The notes under the pieces were generated by a model. The model was given only the letters and a program-made list of their open reading frames with translations, was not told the origin of the DNA and made no database searches. A stretch of 64,000 nucleotides of DNA from Actinobacteria bacterium 69-20 (GTDB lineage: Bacteria > Actinomycetota > Actinomycetes > Mycobacteriales > Nakamurellaceae): assembly GCA_001897425.1 (NCBI GenBank), contig MKSW01000033.1, forward strand, positions 1-64,000. Reading direction: 5' to 3'. A program made the translations under genes and the position numbers. Numbering within the stretch: position 1 is the first letter of the stretch; each line of letters begins with the position of its first letter. Below are positions 16,274 through 24,673 of the stretch, in pieces.

Positions 16274-16992
16274 TGCTGCAAGCGCTGTCGTTCCTCACGG
16301 TCCTCGGCCGCGGCGCGTCCCCCCGCTCGGGGGCGCTGCCGTACTTCCCGATCGTCGGGGCCCTCGTCGGCCTCGCCGTCGGATACGCGTGGTGGGGCGC
16401 CGCGCACGTGTGGGCGGCGCCCGTCGCGGCCGGAGTGGCGCTGGCCGTGGACGCCGCGCTCACCGGGATGCTGCACCTGGACGGCCTATCCGATTCGGCG
16501 GACGGGCTACTGCCGCCGATGGACCGCGCGCGGCGGCTCGCCGTGATGCACGATCCCGCCGTCGGTGCGTTCGGAGCCGTCACACTCATAATCGTTCTGC
16601 TGCTGAGGTTCTCGGCTTTAGCGTCGTCGACCCCCGCACCGTTGGCTGTCGCCGCGGTGTGGTGCGTGTCCCGCACCGCGATGGCGGTGATCTCGCTGTC
16701 CATGCGCTATGCCCGCACCGACGGCCTGGTCAGCGCGTTCCTGGGGGCACGAAGTCGGGTGGCGCTGACGGCTTCGGTCCTGCTCGGCGTCGTGATCTCG
16801 GTCCCCCTTGCTCTCCTGGAACTCCGCTGGTGGGGCTTGCTGGTGCTGGGGTGTGCGGCCGCCGGGTCGTGGCTGGTCGCCGCATTCGCCCGGGCTCGCA
16901 TCGGCGGATTCACCGGTGATGTGCTGGGCGCCGCCGGCGTGCTCGGGGAAACCGCGGGACTGCTTGCGCTGGCAGCGGTTCCGGGGGTGTGA
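16273..16992 (+). CDS. cobS: Adenosylcobinamide-GDP ribazoletransferase CobS
   Basis: A 239-residue integral membrane enzyme that joins AdoCbi-GDP to alpha-ribazole(-phosphate), the last condensation of cobalamin synthesis. The active-site signature is [14 protein letters not shown], with the later [12 protein letters not shown]. About six membrane segments. ATG 16273 shares its A with the cobU stop. It also overlaps the next gene by 4 bp, so the set is tightly coupled. Confidence 0.94.
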   Translation: MLQALSFLTVLGRGASPRSGALPYFPIVGALVGLAVGYAWWGAAHVWAAPVAAGVALAVDAALTGMLHLDGLSDSADGLLPPMDRARRLAVMHDPAVGAFGAVTLIIVLLLRFSALASSTPAPLAVAAVWCVSRTAMAVISLSMRYARTDGLVSAFLGARSRVALTASVLLGVVISVPLALLELRWWGLLVLGCAAAGSWLVAAFARARIGGFTGDVLGAAGVLGETAGLLALAAVPGV

Positions 16993-18329
16993 GCGCCATG
17001 CACGATGCTCACCTGACGAACGGCGTCATCCCCGCTGCCGGGACGCACGGCGGTGACGGCGCGGCGGTCGCGGCCGCGCTGGGAATGGCGCCGGACGAGA
17101 TGCTGGACCTCTCCGCATCGATGAACCCCGTCGCGCCGGATCCCGTGCCGATCCTCGCGCGGCACCTGCGCGCCGGGGTCAGCCGCTACCCGAACCCAGC
17201 CCGAGCCGAGGCGGCGCTCGCCGAGGTGATGGGCGTGGACCGCGAGCGCCTGCTGCTCACCAACGGCGGTGCCGAGGCGATCGCGCTCGTCGCGGCCGAG
17301 ATCGGTGGACACGTGGTCGAGCCGGAGTTCGCGCTGCATCCGCGCGGCGGCGGGCCGCTGTGGCGGTCCAACCCGCACAGCCCGTCAGGGCTGCTGGCCG
17401 GCGGCGCGGATCTAGGCGACGAGCGGGTCGCTGTCTGGGACGAGGCGTTCTACCAACTCGCGACGGGTGAATGGACGCGCGGCGACCGGGACGCCGTGGT
17501 GGTAGGATCACTCACCAAACTCCTTGCCGTGCCGGGACTTCGGGTCGGATACGTGCTCGCGGATCCAGGTCTGATCGCCGCGTGCCGGCGCCGACAGCCG
17601 GGCTGGTCGGTGAACGGATTGGTCTCAGCAGCCTTGCCGGATCTGCTCTCGACCGTGGATCTGGCGGCGTCGGCGCGCGGGGTCCGGGAACTCCGCGCGC
17701 AGCTCACTGACGTGTTGGCCAGGTACGGGATTGCCGCGCGGGCCTCGGACGCGAACTGGGTGCTGGTCGACTCCCCCGGCCTGCGCGAGCGGCTGGCGCC
17801 GCACGGCGTGCTGGTCCGCGACTGCGCGAGCTTCGGGATGACGGGTGTGGCTCGGATCGCGGTGCCGACGGCCGACGGGCTGGCCCGGCTGGACGCCGCA
17901 TTGGTGGCAGCGGAGGTGGCTGCGGACGTGACGGGGCAGATGGCGGGGCCGGTCGACCGCGCGGCCGCAGGCGCCGATCGCGATGCCCATGCCGCCCTAT
18001 TGCAAGATTCCCGCGGGCCGACTCCCGGTCAGCGGAAGGGCCGCGCGCCGACGATGCCAACTCGCTCCGCGTCGATGACGGCTGCGGAGGTGGCGGGGCC
18101 GGTTGACCGCGCGGCCGCAGGCACTGATCGCGATGCCCATGCCGCCCTGTTGCAGGGTTCCCATGGACCAACTCCAGGCGATCCGACGCCCCGCGAACGG
18201 CCAGGCCGCGCACCGGCAACACCGACCCGATCCACGACGACGGGTGGGCACCGACCGAGGCCGCGGTGCGCCGCCGAACCCGATCACCGCGAGACCTCCA
18301 GCCCGCCAACGGAAAGCGAAGCACCATGA
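16989..18329 (+). CDS. cobC: CobC/CobD-like threonine-phosphate decarboxylase with repetitive tail
   Basis: 446 residues. The first 310 form a fold-type I PLP aminotransferase-like enzyme: [10 protein letters not shown] in the cofactor region and the PLP lysine in [20 protein letters not shown]. In cobalamin synthesis this family makes aminopropanol phosphate from threonine phosphate, the partner of CbiB. The last 130 residues are extra, hydrophilic, and consist largely of two 50-residue repeats beginning [10 protein letters not shown]. Normal family members end before this tail. Start GTG 16989 overlaps cobS. The word at 17018 is read TNGVIP near the N-terminus. Confidence 0.87.
   Translation: MSAMHDAHLTNGVIPAAGTHGGDGAAVAAALGMAPDEMLDLSASMNPVAPDPVPILARHLRAGVSRYPNPARAEAALAEVMGVDRERLLLTNGGAEAIALVAAEIGGHVVEPEFALHPRGGGPLWRSNPHSPSGLLAGGADLGDERVAVWDEAFYQLATGEWTRGDRDAVVVGSLTKLLAVPGLRVGYVLADPGLIAACRRRQPGWSVNGLVSAALPDLLSTVDLAASARGVRELRAQLTDVLARYGIAARASDANWVLVDSPGLRERLAPHGVLVRDCASFGMTGVARIAVPTADGLARLDAALVAAEVAADVTGQMAGPVDRAAAGADRDAHAALLQDSRGPTPGQRKGRAPTMPTRSASMTAAEVAGPVDRAAAGTDRDAHAALLQGSHGPTPGDPTPRERPGRAPATPTRSTTTGGHRPRPRCAAEPDHRETSSPPTESEAP
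17942..18245 (+). repeat. Two-unit 150-bp tandem repeat inside the cobC tail
   Basis: GCGGGGCCGGTCGACCGCGC near 17943 recurs as GCGGGGCCGGTTGACCGCGC exactly 150 bases later. Similarity runs through CGATCGCGATGCCCATGCCG and weakens toward the end of each unit. The period is 50 codons, so the frame is kept: unit 1 encodes [20 protein letters not shown] and unit 2 [20 protein letters not shown]. Divergence is mainly silent or conservative in the first half. Confidence 0.9.
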
Positions 18330-19456
18330 CCCAGTTCACCGACGCCTGCGCCCTGGTGCGCCCGATCGACTCCGCGGGTGCGGGGGCCGCGGCGGATGCG
18401 CGCTCCGACCGGCTCACCAAACCTCGCGGGTCGCTCGGCCGGCTGGAGACACTGGGGACGCAGCTCGCGGCGATCGCCCGTACGTGTCCACCGCCGGTAC
18501 CGGAACACGTGGCGGTGTGCGTATTCGCCGGCGACCACGGCGTTCTCGCCCAGGGCGTGAGCCCCTGGCCGCGGGAGGTCACCGCGCAGATGGTGGCGAA
18601 CTTCCGCGCGGGCGGCGCGGCCGTCACGGTGCTGGCGCGCCAGACCGGAGCCGAGGTCGTAGTGGTCGACGTCGGGGTGGCTACGCCGATTCCGGAACCT
18701 GGTCCGCAGGCCGTTTCGGCGCCCGGCCCCAGACACAGCTCGGATGCGATCGCGCCCGCGCCGCAAATGCTCCTCCGTCGCAACGTCCGGCGCGGCACCG
18801 CCGACCTCGCTACCGGGCCGGCCATGACGCGCGAGGAAGCGTACGCCGCACTGGATGTCGGGGCGGGCGTCGCCGCGGACGCGCTGGCTGCCGGAGCACA
18901 GATGCTGGTGACCGGCGAGATGGGCATCGGCAACACGACGCCGGCCGCGGCGCTGATCGCGGCGCTGACGGGCGCGCCGGCAGATGACGTGACCGGCCGC
19001 GGCACGGGCATCGACGACGCGATGCTCTCCCACAAGACCGAGGTGGTGCGCGCCGCGGTCGCGCGGCTGGCCACGGGTGCGGGCTCAGTCGCGGACCCAG
19101 TCACCGTGCTCGCCGAGGTCGGCGGGCTGGAGATCGCCGCGCTGGCCGGGCTCATCGTCGGCGGAGCGGCGGCCGGCGTTCCGGTGCTTCTCGACGGAGT
19201 GATCGCCGCGAGCGCAGCGCTGGTCGCGTGCGCGCTGGTGCCGGACGTCCGCGGCTATCTGATCGCTGGGCACCTGTCGGCCGAGCCGGGCGCGACGATC
19301 GCGCTGCGCCATCTGGGTCTGGAGCCGCTGCTCGATCTGGGCATGCGGCTCGGCGAGGGCAGTGGGGCGACGCTGGCGATCCCGTTGGTGCAGGCTGCCG
19401 CGCGCATCCTGCGGGAGATGGCCACCTTCGAGGACGCCGATGTCACCGAGGTATGA
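18326..19456 (+). CDS. cobT: Nicotinate-nucleotide:DMB phosphoribosyltransferase CobT
   Basis: A 376-residue enzyme that makes alpha-ribazole phosphate, the lower ligand used by CobS. Diagnostic blocks: TKPRGSLGRLETLGTQLAAI, FAGDHGVLAQGVSPWPREV, GEMGIGNTTPAAALIAALTG and the C-terminal RLGEGSGATLAIPLVQAA, which holds the catalytic glutamate. ATG 18326 overlaps the cobC stop. An insert near residues 110-150 (ATPIPEPGPQAVSAPGPRHS) is longer than in compact family members. Confidence 0.95.
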   Translation: MTQFTDACALVRPIDSAGAGAAADARSDRLTKPRGSLGRLETLGTQLAAIARTCPPPVPEHVAVCVFAGDHGVLAQGVSPWPREVTAQMVANFRAGGAAVTVLARQTGAEVVVVDVGVATPIPEPGPQAVSAPGPRHSSDAIAPAPQMLLRRNVRRGTADLATGPAMTREEAYAALDVGAGVAADALAAGAQMLVTGEMGIGNTTPAAALIAALTGAPADDVTGRGTGIDDAMLSHKTEVVRAAVARLATGAGSVADPVTVLAEVGGLEIAALAGLIVGGAAAGVPVLLDGVIAASAALVACALVPDVRGYLIAGHLSAEPGATIALRHLGLEPLLDLGMRLGEGSGATLAIPLVQAAARILREMATFEDADVTEV

Positions 19457-19536
19457 CGCCGTGTTCGTGCTGCGCACCTGCGATCGGGCCGCGCGCGGCG
19501 GCGCGACGTGCAGACCGAACCGGTTCGCGGCGGTGA
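19453..19536 (+). CDS. Possible 27-residue Cys-rich small ORF
   Basis: An ATG overlapping the cobT stop (ATGA) opens a 27-codon frame, [20 protein letters not shown] and seven more basic or polar residues. It ends 4 bases before the ATG proposed for cbiZ. Three cysteines in four residues at the N-terminus are striking in an otherwise Arg/Ala-rich peptide. It could couple translation from cobT to cbiZ, be a metal-binding peptide, or be chance. No homologue is known to me. Confidence 0.25.
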   Translation: MTPCSCCAPAIGPRAAARRADRTGSRR

Positions 19537-19540
19537 CGAC

Positions 19541-20278
19541 ATGACCGGCGCTGCAGCAGATGTCGAGTTCTCGTCACACGCCGACGACGGTGCGGGGCAA
19601 CCCGCTCCGATGCTGCTGTGGCGGTTCGCCGGGCCGCAGCGCGCCGTGTCGAGCGCCATGCTCGGGGGCGGCCTGAAGGACATCTCATGGATCGTGAACG
19701 CGCACGTCCGCTCGGACTACAGGCGGATGGACCCGGATCGGCACCTGCGCGAGATCGCCCTAGGCGCCGGGCTCGACCCGGCTGCCGGCATCGGCCTGCT
19801 GACCGCCGCGAAGGTCGAGCGGAACGCCACGGCGGAGGACGGCGGCGTGCGATGCGATGCCACGGTGGGAGTGTCTTACCCCACCTGGGCCGCAGCTACC
19901 GACGACGACCCGCTACCCGACAACCCTTGGCGCCCCGGAACTATCAACATCGTGTGCCAGCTGCCGGTGCCGCTGTCGGACGCCGCGCTGGTGGGCGCCG
20001 TGATCACCGCGACCGAGGCGAAGACGCAGGCGCTGATCGAGGGCGGGGTCCCGGGTACAGGTACGGCCTCGGACGCGATCGTCATCTGCTGCCCGCGGCC
20101 CGACGAGCCCCGCCGCGCCGGCGGCTCGGGACTCACCGGCGCAGTCGCAGAACTCACCGGCGCAGCCGCCGAACTCACGAGCATCGTCCCGTTCGCAGGA
20201 CCCCGCTCACCGTGGGGCGCGCGCCTCGCCCGGGCGGTGCACGCTGCCGTCGCCCTGGGCCTGTCCCGATACGGCTGA
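19541..20278 (+). CDS. cbiZ: Adenosylcobinamide amidohydrolase CbiZ
   Basis: 245 residues. CbiZ cleaves the nucleotide loop or aminopropanol amide of imported corrinoids and returns adenosylcobyric acid, the substrate of CbiB. Conserved blocks: SSAMLGGGLKDISWIVNAHV, GIGLLTAAKVERNA, TATEAKTQALIEGGVPGTGT and the C-terminal GPRSPWGARLARAVHAAV. ATG 19541 is preferred; a GTG 33 bases upstream is also in frame. As last gene of the cobalamin block, it completes a salvage-and-remodelling set with btuFCD and cbiB. The stop faces a strong inverted repeat. Confidence 0.88.
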   Translation: MTGAAADVEFSSHADDGAGQPAPMLLWRFAGPQRAVSSAMLGGGLKDISWIVNAHVRSDYRRMDPDRHLREIALGAGLDPAAGIGLLTAAKVERNATAEDGGVRCDATVGVSYPTWAAATDDDPLPDNPWRPGTINIVCQLPVPLSDAALVGAVITATEAKTQALIEGGVPGTGTASDAIVICCPRPDEPRRAGGSGLTGAVAELTGAAAELTSIVPFAGPRSPWGARLARAVHAAVALGLSRYG

Positions 20279-20295
20279 TACCGAAGCGAACTCCC

Positions 20296-20361
20296 CCGCC
20301 GAGCGGTGCGAAATGCACCGTTTCGCGCCCGTTTTGCCGGATATTTCGCACCGCTCGGCGG
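20296..20361. terminator. 19-bp perfect inverted repeat between convergent cbiZ and pruA
   Basis: The left arm 20296-20314 (CCGCCGAGCGGTGCGAAAT) and right arm 20343-20361 are perfect complements around a 28-base loop. It sits between two convergent stops (20278 and 20368), so it probably terminates both transcripts. Neither side has a T tract, which fits the intrinsic terminators without U-runs described in actinobacteria. Inside, GGTGC-GAAAT-GCACC and GCGAAA/TTTCGC offer alternative pairings. Confidence 0.7.
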
Positions 20362-20367
20362 AGAAAA

Positions 20368-22002
20368 TCAGCGCTGGTGCGAGTAGCCGACAGCGCGCGG
20401 CGGCACGAAGTTCTCCTTGATGGCGCGCGGCGAGGTCCAGCGCATGAGATTGGCTGCGGAGCCTGCCTTGTCGTTGGTGCCGGACGCGCGGGCGCCGCCG
20501 AACGGCTGCTGGCCGACGACCGCCCCGGTGGGCTTGTCGTTGATGTAGAAGTTGCCCGCGGTGAAGCGCAGCTCCCGCATCGCCCGGGCGGCTGCGGCCC
20601 GGTCGTCGGCGATGATCGATCCGGTCAGCGCATACGGGGACGCGGTGTCCACGGCGCGCAGCACGTCGGAGAATCCGTCGGCGCGAGCGTCGTCATACAC
20701 GTGTATGGCGAGCAGCGGACCGAAGTATTCCGTGCAGAAGACCTCGTCGGCGGGATCGGTTCCGGTGACGATGGTGGGCCGGACGAAGTAGCCGACGGAA
20801 TCGTCGTAGGTGCCGCCGGCGATGACGTCGATGCCCGGCGTGACGTGGGCCCGGTCGATCGCGCGCTTGAGCTTGGCGAAAGCACGGTCGTCGATCACGG
20901 CGCTGGTGAAGTTGGCGAAATCCTCGACGTCGCCGACCTTCAGCGCTTCGGTCTCCGCGACGAGCGCGTCCTTGAGGCGCGGCCACAGCGACGCGGGAAC
21001 GTAGGCGCGCGAAGCCGCCGAGCACTTCTGCCCGGAATACTCGAACGCGCCGCGCACCAACGCCACCCGCAGCACGTCGACATCGGCCGAGGAATGCGCC
21101 ACCACGAAGTCCTTGCCGCCGGTCTCCCCCACCAGCCGCGGGTAGGCGCGGTACGCGGCGATGTTGGCGCCGACGGTGCCCCACATCTTCTGGAATACCG
21201 CGGTCGAGCCGGTGAAGTGGATACCGGCGAGATTCGCGTCCGCCAAAGCGATCTCGGAGATGTTCGGCCCGGCGCCCGGGAGCATGTTGACGACCCCCGG
21301 CGGCATCCCGGCGGCTTCAAGGAGGTCCATCGTCACGGAGGCGGCCAGCTGCTGGGTGTGCGACGGCTTCCACACCACCACGTTGCCCATGAGCGCGGGG
21401 GCGGTCGGCAGGTTCCCGGCGATCGACGTGAAGTTGAACGGCGTGACCGCGTAGACGAAGCCCTCCAGCGGCCGGTAATCCACCCGGTTCCACACGCCGC
21501 GGGAATTGGCCGGCGGCTGGTCCGCGAGGATCTGCCGCGCGAAATGCACGTTGAAGCGCCAGAAGTCGGCGAGTTCGCACGCGGCGTCGATCTCGGCCTG
21601 ATAGACGGTCTTGCCCTGGCCCAGCATGGCGGCGGCATTGATCCGCGCGCGCCAGGGGCCGGCGAGCAGGTCCGCCGCGCGCAGCAGCACGGCCGCGCGG
21701 TCGTCGAAGGAGAACTCGCGCCAGGCCGGCGCCGCCGCGAGCGCCGCGTCGATCGAGGCGCGCGCATCGGCCTGGTTGCCGTGCGCCGACCTGCCCAGGA
21801 CCCGGGCGTGGTGGTGCGGCGCGACGACCTCGAACGGCTCCCCGCCCGGCATGCGCCGCTGACCGCCGATGACGGCGGGAAGGTCCCGTGGCTCGGCGAA
21901 CTCGGCGAGCGCGGCGACGACGTCGGCCCGCTCCACGCTGCCGGGGGCGTAGTCCAGCACCGGTTCGTTCAGCGGTGTCGGCGGGTGGGTGATGGCATCC
22001 AT
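20368..22002 (-). CDS. pruA: L-glutamate gamma-semialdehyde dehydrogenase
   Basis: A 544-residue aldehyde dehydrogenase that oxidises glutamate semialdehyde (from P5C) to glutamate, the second step of proline breakdown. The catalytic cysteine is in FEYSGQKCSAASRAYVP; the general-base glutamate in RLVGETGGKDFVVAH; cofactor contacts are in AVTPFNFTSIAGNLPTAPAL. The start chosen is ATG 22002 because GAAGGAG stands 8 bases upstream; an in-frame ATG at 22029 has no ribosome site. It lies downstream of proline dehydrogenase, 138 bp from it, and one exact copy of the dispersed word is in the gap. Confidence 0.95.
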   Translation of the reverse strand: MDAITHPPTPLNEPVLDYAPGSVERADVVAALAEFAEPRDLPAVIGGQRRMPGGEPFEVVAPHHHARVLGRSAHGNQADARASIDAALAAAPAWREFSFDDRAAVLLRAADLLAGPWRARINAAAMLGQGKTVYQAEIDAACELADFWRFNVHFARQILADQPPANSRGVWNRVDYRPLEGFVYAVTPFNFTSIAGNLPTAPALMGNVVVWKPSHTQQLAASVTMDLLEAAGMPPGVVNMLPGAGPNISEIALADANLAGIHFTGSTAVFQKMWGTVGANIAAYRAYPRLVGETGGKDFVVAHSSADVDVLRVALVRGAFEYSGQKCSAASRAYVPASLWPRLKDALVAETEALKVGDVEDFANFTSAVIDDRAFAKLKRAIDRAHVTPGIDVIAGGTYDDSVGYFVRPTIVTGTDPADEVFCTEYFGPLLAIHVYDDARADGFSDVLRAVDTASPYALTGSIIADDRAAAARAMRELRFTAGNFYINDKPTGAVVGQQPFGGARASGTNDKAGSAANLMRWTSPRAIKENFVPPRAVGYSHQR

Positions 22003-22140
22003 GTCACGGGCTCCTTCGTGGTTCGACATTGTCGGCGTGCCAGATGTCTTGGCATGTCACGTGTTCGGCTACTTCCGGTCTAGCGCGAGTCCGGTCTTCC
22101 GGGGTGGGCGAGGGCGGTGAACAACGTCATACTCGATCGT

Positions 22141-23094
22141 CTAGCTGCGAGAGGCCAACGCGCGCAAGAAGAACAGCAGATTGGCGGGTTTCTCGGCGAG
22201 CCTCCTGGTGAAGTAGCCGTACCAGTCGGAGCCGTAGGGCACGTAGATGCGGACGGTGTGGCCGGCGGCGACCAGCCGCCGCTGCTCGTCGGCGCGGATC
22301 CCGTACAGCATCTGGTGTTCGTAGTCGTGCGGTCCGCGGCTCGCGCCGGTCGCGAGGCGGCCGGCGATGGCGATGATCCGCGGGTCGTGCGAGGCGACCA
22401 TGGGGTACCCGTCGCCGTTCATCAGCAGCTTCAGCGCGCGGACGTACGCGCGATCGATCTCGGCGGGCTCGGTGTAGGCGACCGACGCGGGCTCGTTGTA
22501 GGCGCCCTTGACGAGCCGGATCCGCGACCCCGATCCCGTGAGCCCGGCGAGGTCTGCCTCGGTGCGGTGCAGCATCGCCTGGATCGCCAGGCCGACGTCG
22601 GGCTGATCCGACCGCAGGGCCTTGAGCGTGCGCAGCGTCGCGTCGACGGTGGCGTGGTCCTCCATGTCGAGGGTGACGCGGGCGCCGGCGCCGTACGCCG
22701 CGTCGACGATGCGGCGCGCACCAGCCAGCGCATGCGCCTCGCCACCGTCCGGAACGTCGCGCGACACAGGCAATGTCGCCCCGACCGCGGACAGCTTCAC
22801 GGACATCTCGGCGCCCTCGGCGAGCCCGGCTTTGGCCAGCGCGTCGATCAGCGTGAGGTAGGCGGCGACGGTGCCGTCGGCCTGCTCGCGGGCGGTCGTG
22901 TCTTCGCCGAGGTGGTCGAGGGTGACGGCCAGACCGTCGGCTTTGAGGGCGGCGGTTGCGGCGAGGGCGTCGGCGGTCTGTTCGCCGGCGACGAAGCGGT
23001 CGACGACGGACCGGGTGATCGGCAGGCGGGTGATCAGATCCTTGACCGCCGCGCTCTTGGACAGCGCGAGGATCGGTGTGCGGAGCAGGAACAT
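22141..23094 (-). CDS. putB: Proline dehydrogenase
   Basis: A 317-residue FAD-dependent (beta/alpha)8 enzyme that oxidises proline to P5C and passes electrons to the respiratory chain. Conserved blocks: LAVTLDHLGEDT, EMSVKLSAVG, VTLDMEDHATVDATLRTL, RIRLVKGAYNEPASVAY and the substrate-binding Arg pair in DWYGYFTRRLAEKPANLLFF. ATG 23094 follows AAGGGGA. It is divergent from a TetR regulator across a 162-bp gap that holds a candidate operator. With pruA it forms the monofunctional-enzyme proline pathway usual in actinobacteria. Confidence 0.95.
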   Translation of the reverse strand: MFLLRTPILALSKSAAVKDLITRLPITRSVVDRFVAGEQTADALAATAALKADGLAVTLDHLGEDTTAREQADGTVAAYLTLIDALAKAGLAEGAEMSVKLSAVGATLPVSRDVPDGGEAHALAGARRIVDAAYGAGARVTLDMEDHATVDATLRTLKALRSDQPDVGLAIQAMLHRTEADLAGLTGSGSRIRLVKGAYNEPASVAYTEPAEIDRAYVRALKLLMNGDGYPMVASHDPRIIAIAGRLATGASRGPHDYEHQMLYGIRADEQRRLVAAGHTVRIYVPYGSDWYGYFTRRLAEKPANLLFFLRALASRS

Positions 23095-23130
23095 GGTGGT
23101 CCCCTTGTAGGCGGCGTGCCGGTCGGTTGC

Positions 23131-23152
23131 TAATCGTTCAATCGTCCGATTA
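23131..23152. promoter_or_regulatory. Candidate TetR operator in the putB/tetR divergent region
   Basis: TAATCG-N10-CGATTA lies between the divergent starts; within it AATCGTTC and AATCGTCC form a direct repeat. It is the only clearly AT-rich patch in the gap. Control of both genes by the TetR protein is inferred from position. Confidence 0.45.
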
Positions 23153-23256
23153 AGCTCTGACCGTAGGATAGCGGATTCCCGGGGCGCGTGTCACGGGTGG
23201 CACGGCCGGATCGATCGGAGCGGTCGGAGCGCTAGCCGGGAGCGGAGGTGACGCAC

Positions 23257-24009
23257 ATGGCCCCCTCGCACACCGACGCGCGCGCCGATTCGCACACCGA
23301 CGCGCACAGTGACGCACAGAGTGACCACCACCGGCCCGCCCGGCAGCGGCAGCCGCCCGAGGTCCGCCGCGCCATGATCATCGACGCGGCACGCGAACTC
23401 ATTGCGGCACAAGGGATGCACGCGACCACCATTCGGGACATCGCCGCCGCCGCGGGCGTGGCCGTGGGCACCGTCACCTATCACTTCTCCGGCATCGCCG
23501 AGGTTCTCGCCGGGGTGCTGCAGGCGGAGATGACGCAGTTCTCCGCCCCGGTCATGTCGGCCGCCGTAGCCGCCGCCACCGGCCGGCGCGGGCTCGACAT
23601 CCTCACCGACGGTCTGCTCGCTTCCGGGGACCGGGCGGCTGAGCACTGGAAACTGTGGCTGGACTTCTGGACGCTGGCCGCGCACCAGCCTCACTACGCC
23701 GACTGGCAGGCCGGCGTGTACGTGGACCTGCACTACCTCGCCGAGTCGCTGCTGCGGCGGGGCACCGCGGACGGCTCGCTGCGCGCTCCCGAACCCGCGC
23801 GCCAGGCCGTCGAGTACATCGCGCTCATGGACGGGCTGGTGGTCCAGGCGTATCTGCCGGACTCGCGGCTGAAGCCCGACCAGGCGAGGGCCATGCTCAC
23901 GAACTACGTCATCTCCGTTTTCACGGCGCCCGACACGACCACGGCGCAGGCAGCGACGAAAACGCCTGCTGCCGTTACGAAATCGGATCGGTCACGTCGA
24001 ACTCGATGA
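23257..24009 (+). CDS. TetR-family regulator, probably of proline catabolism
   Basis: 250 residues. The helix-turn-helix is in ATTIRDIAAAAGVAVGTVTY at about residues 58-80. The first 30 residues are a His/Asp-rich repeat (SHTDARADSHTDAHSDAQSD) that is not part of the fold and could bind metal or be disordered. The C-terminal ligand domain has the BetI-like features WKLWLDFWTLAAHQP. ATG 23257 has GGAGG upstream. It is divergent from proline dehydrogenase, so it is the likely local regulator. Its last 35 bases overlap the opposing gene. The word at 23901 is read TNYVIS. Confidence 0.85.
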   Translation: MAPSHTDARADSHTDAHSDAQSDHHRPARQRQPPEVRRAMIIDAARELIAAQGMHATTIRDIAAAAGVAVGTVTYHFSGIAEVLAGVLQAEMTQFSAPVMSAAVAAATGRRGLDILTDGLLASGDRAAEHWKLWLDFWTLAAHQPHYADWQAGVYVDLHYLAESLLRRGTADGSLRAPEPARQAVEYIALMDGLVVQAYLPDSRLKPDQARAMLTNYVISVFTAPDTTTAQAATKTPAAVTKSDRSRRTR

Positions 24010-24673
24010 CGGTGGAGAACCAGCCGCCGCCACCGCTGACCGTCGCGCGGTAGGTGCCCGCGGCGGTGTCGGCCGCCGTGTGGACGCGGACTGTGAGTTT
24101 CTCGAAGTCCCGCGGCCCGAGGACCAGGGTGGGCGGGGTGAAGGTGATCTGATCGACCCCGATGCCGTCGCCGGCGCCGCCGTTCACCGCCGAGACGCGC
24201 TGCACCCCGGTGGCGTCGAAGGCAAGCTCCGGCGTCGGGTCCGCGCCCGCGTTCTCGACGAGCAGCGGCACCCGCAGCACCGCACCGCGCGCCACCCGCG
24301 GGCGATCGGTGCCGCCGAACATCCCGGCCGGATCCTCCCGATGCGAAGGCGCCGGGGTCGGAGCGGCCGGCGTCATGGTCGACGCGAATCTCTCGGCGGT
24401 GCGCGCGGCGTCCATGGCGTAGCGGAAGAGGTTGCCGGCCGCCGCCGTCCCGAAGGTGACGATGTCCTCGAACGAGGTCGCGCCCCGCGGCGGAAGGTCC
24501 TTCGTGGTGCTGGCTGCGGCGGCGGAGCGGGCCATGGACGCGCCGGCATCGAGGGTGGTACGCACCATATCGCCGATGCGGCCCATCGCTCCGGCCGCGA
24601 GCCCGAGGGGATCGAACCCTGCGCCCTTCGATGTGGAGGCACCCTTCGATGCCGAAGCGTCGCGGTCGGTCAC
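23975..24673 (-). CDS. Unrecognised protein with C-terminal Ig-like domain (unknown locus, gene A)
   Basis: 232 residues; I do not recognise the family. The N-terminal third is low-complexity and helical (GAMGRIGDMVRTTLDAGASM, SAAAASTTK). A middle helix FRYAMDAARTAERFAS is amphipathic. The last 110 residues look like a beta-sandwich of the Ig/CARDB kind: RGAVLRVPLLVENAGADPTP, LVLGPRDFEKLTVRVHTAAD, GTYRATVSGG. No signal peptide. The start is GTG 24673, overlapping gene B's stop. It is last in the five-gene leftward operon and overlaps the tetR 3' end by 35 bp. Confidence 0.7.
   Translation of the reverse strand: MTDRDASASKGASTSKGAGFDPLGLAAGAMGRIGDMVRTTLDAGASMARSAAAASTTKDLPPRGATSFEDIVTFGTAAAGNLFRYAMDAARTAERFASTMTPAAPTPAPSHREDPAGMFGGTDRPRVARGAVLRVPLLVENAGADPTPELAFDATGVQRVSAVNGGAGDGIGVDQITFTPPTLVLGPRDFEKLTVRVHTAADTAAGTYRATVSGGGGWFSTVIEFDVTDPIS

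Noticed and set aside
19618-22083. 821-codon plus-strand ORF
   Set aside because: It is a shadow of cbiZ and antisense to pruA; composition is non-protein-like and it crosses the terminator hairpin.
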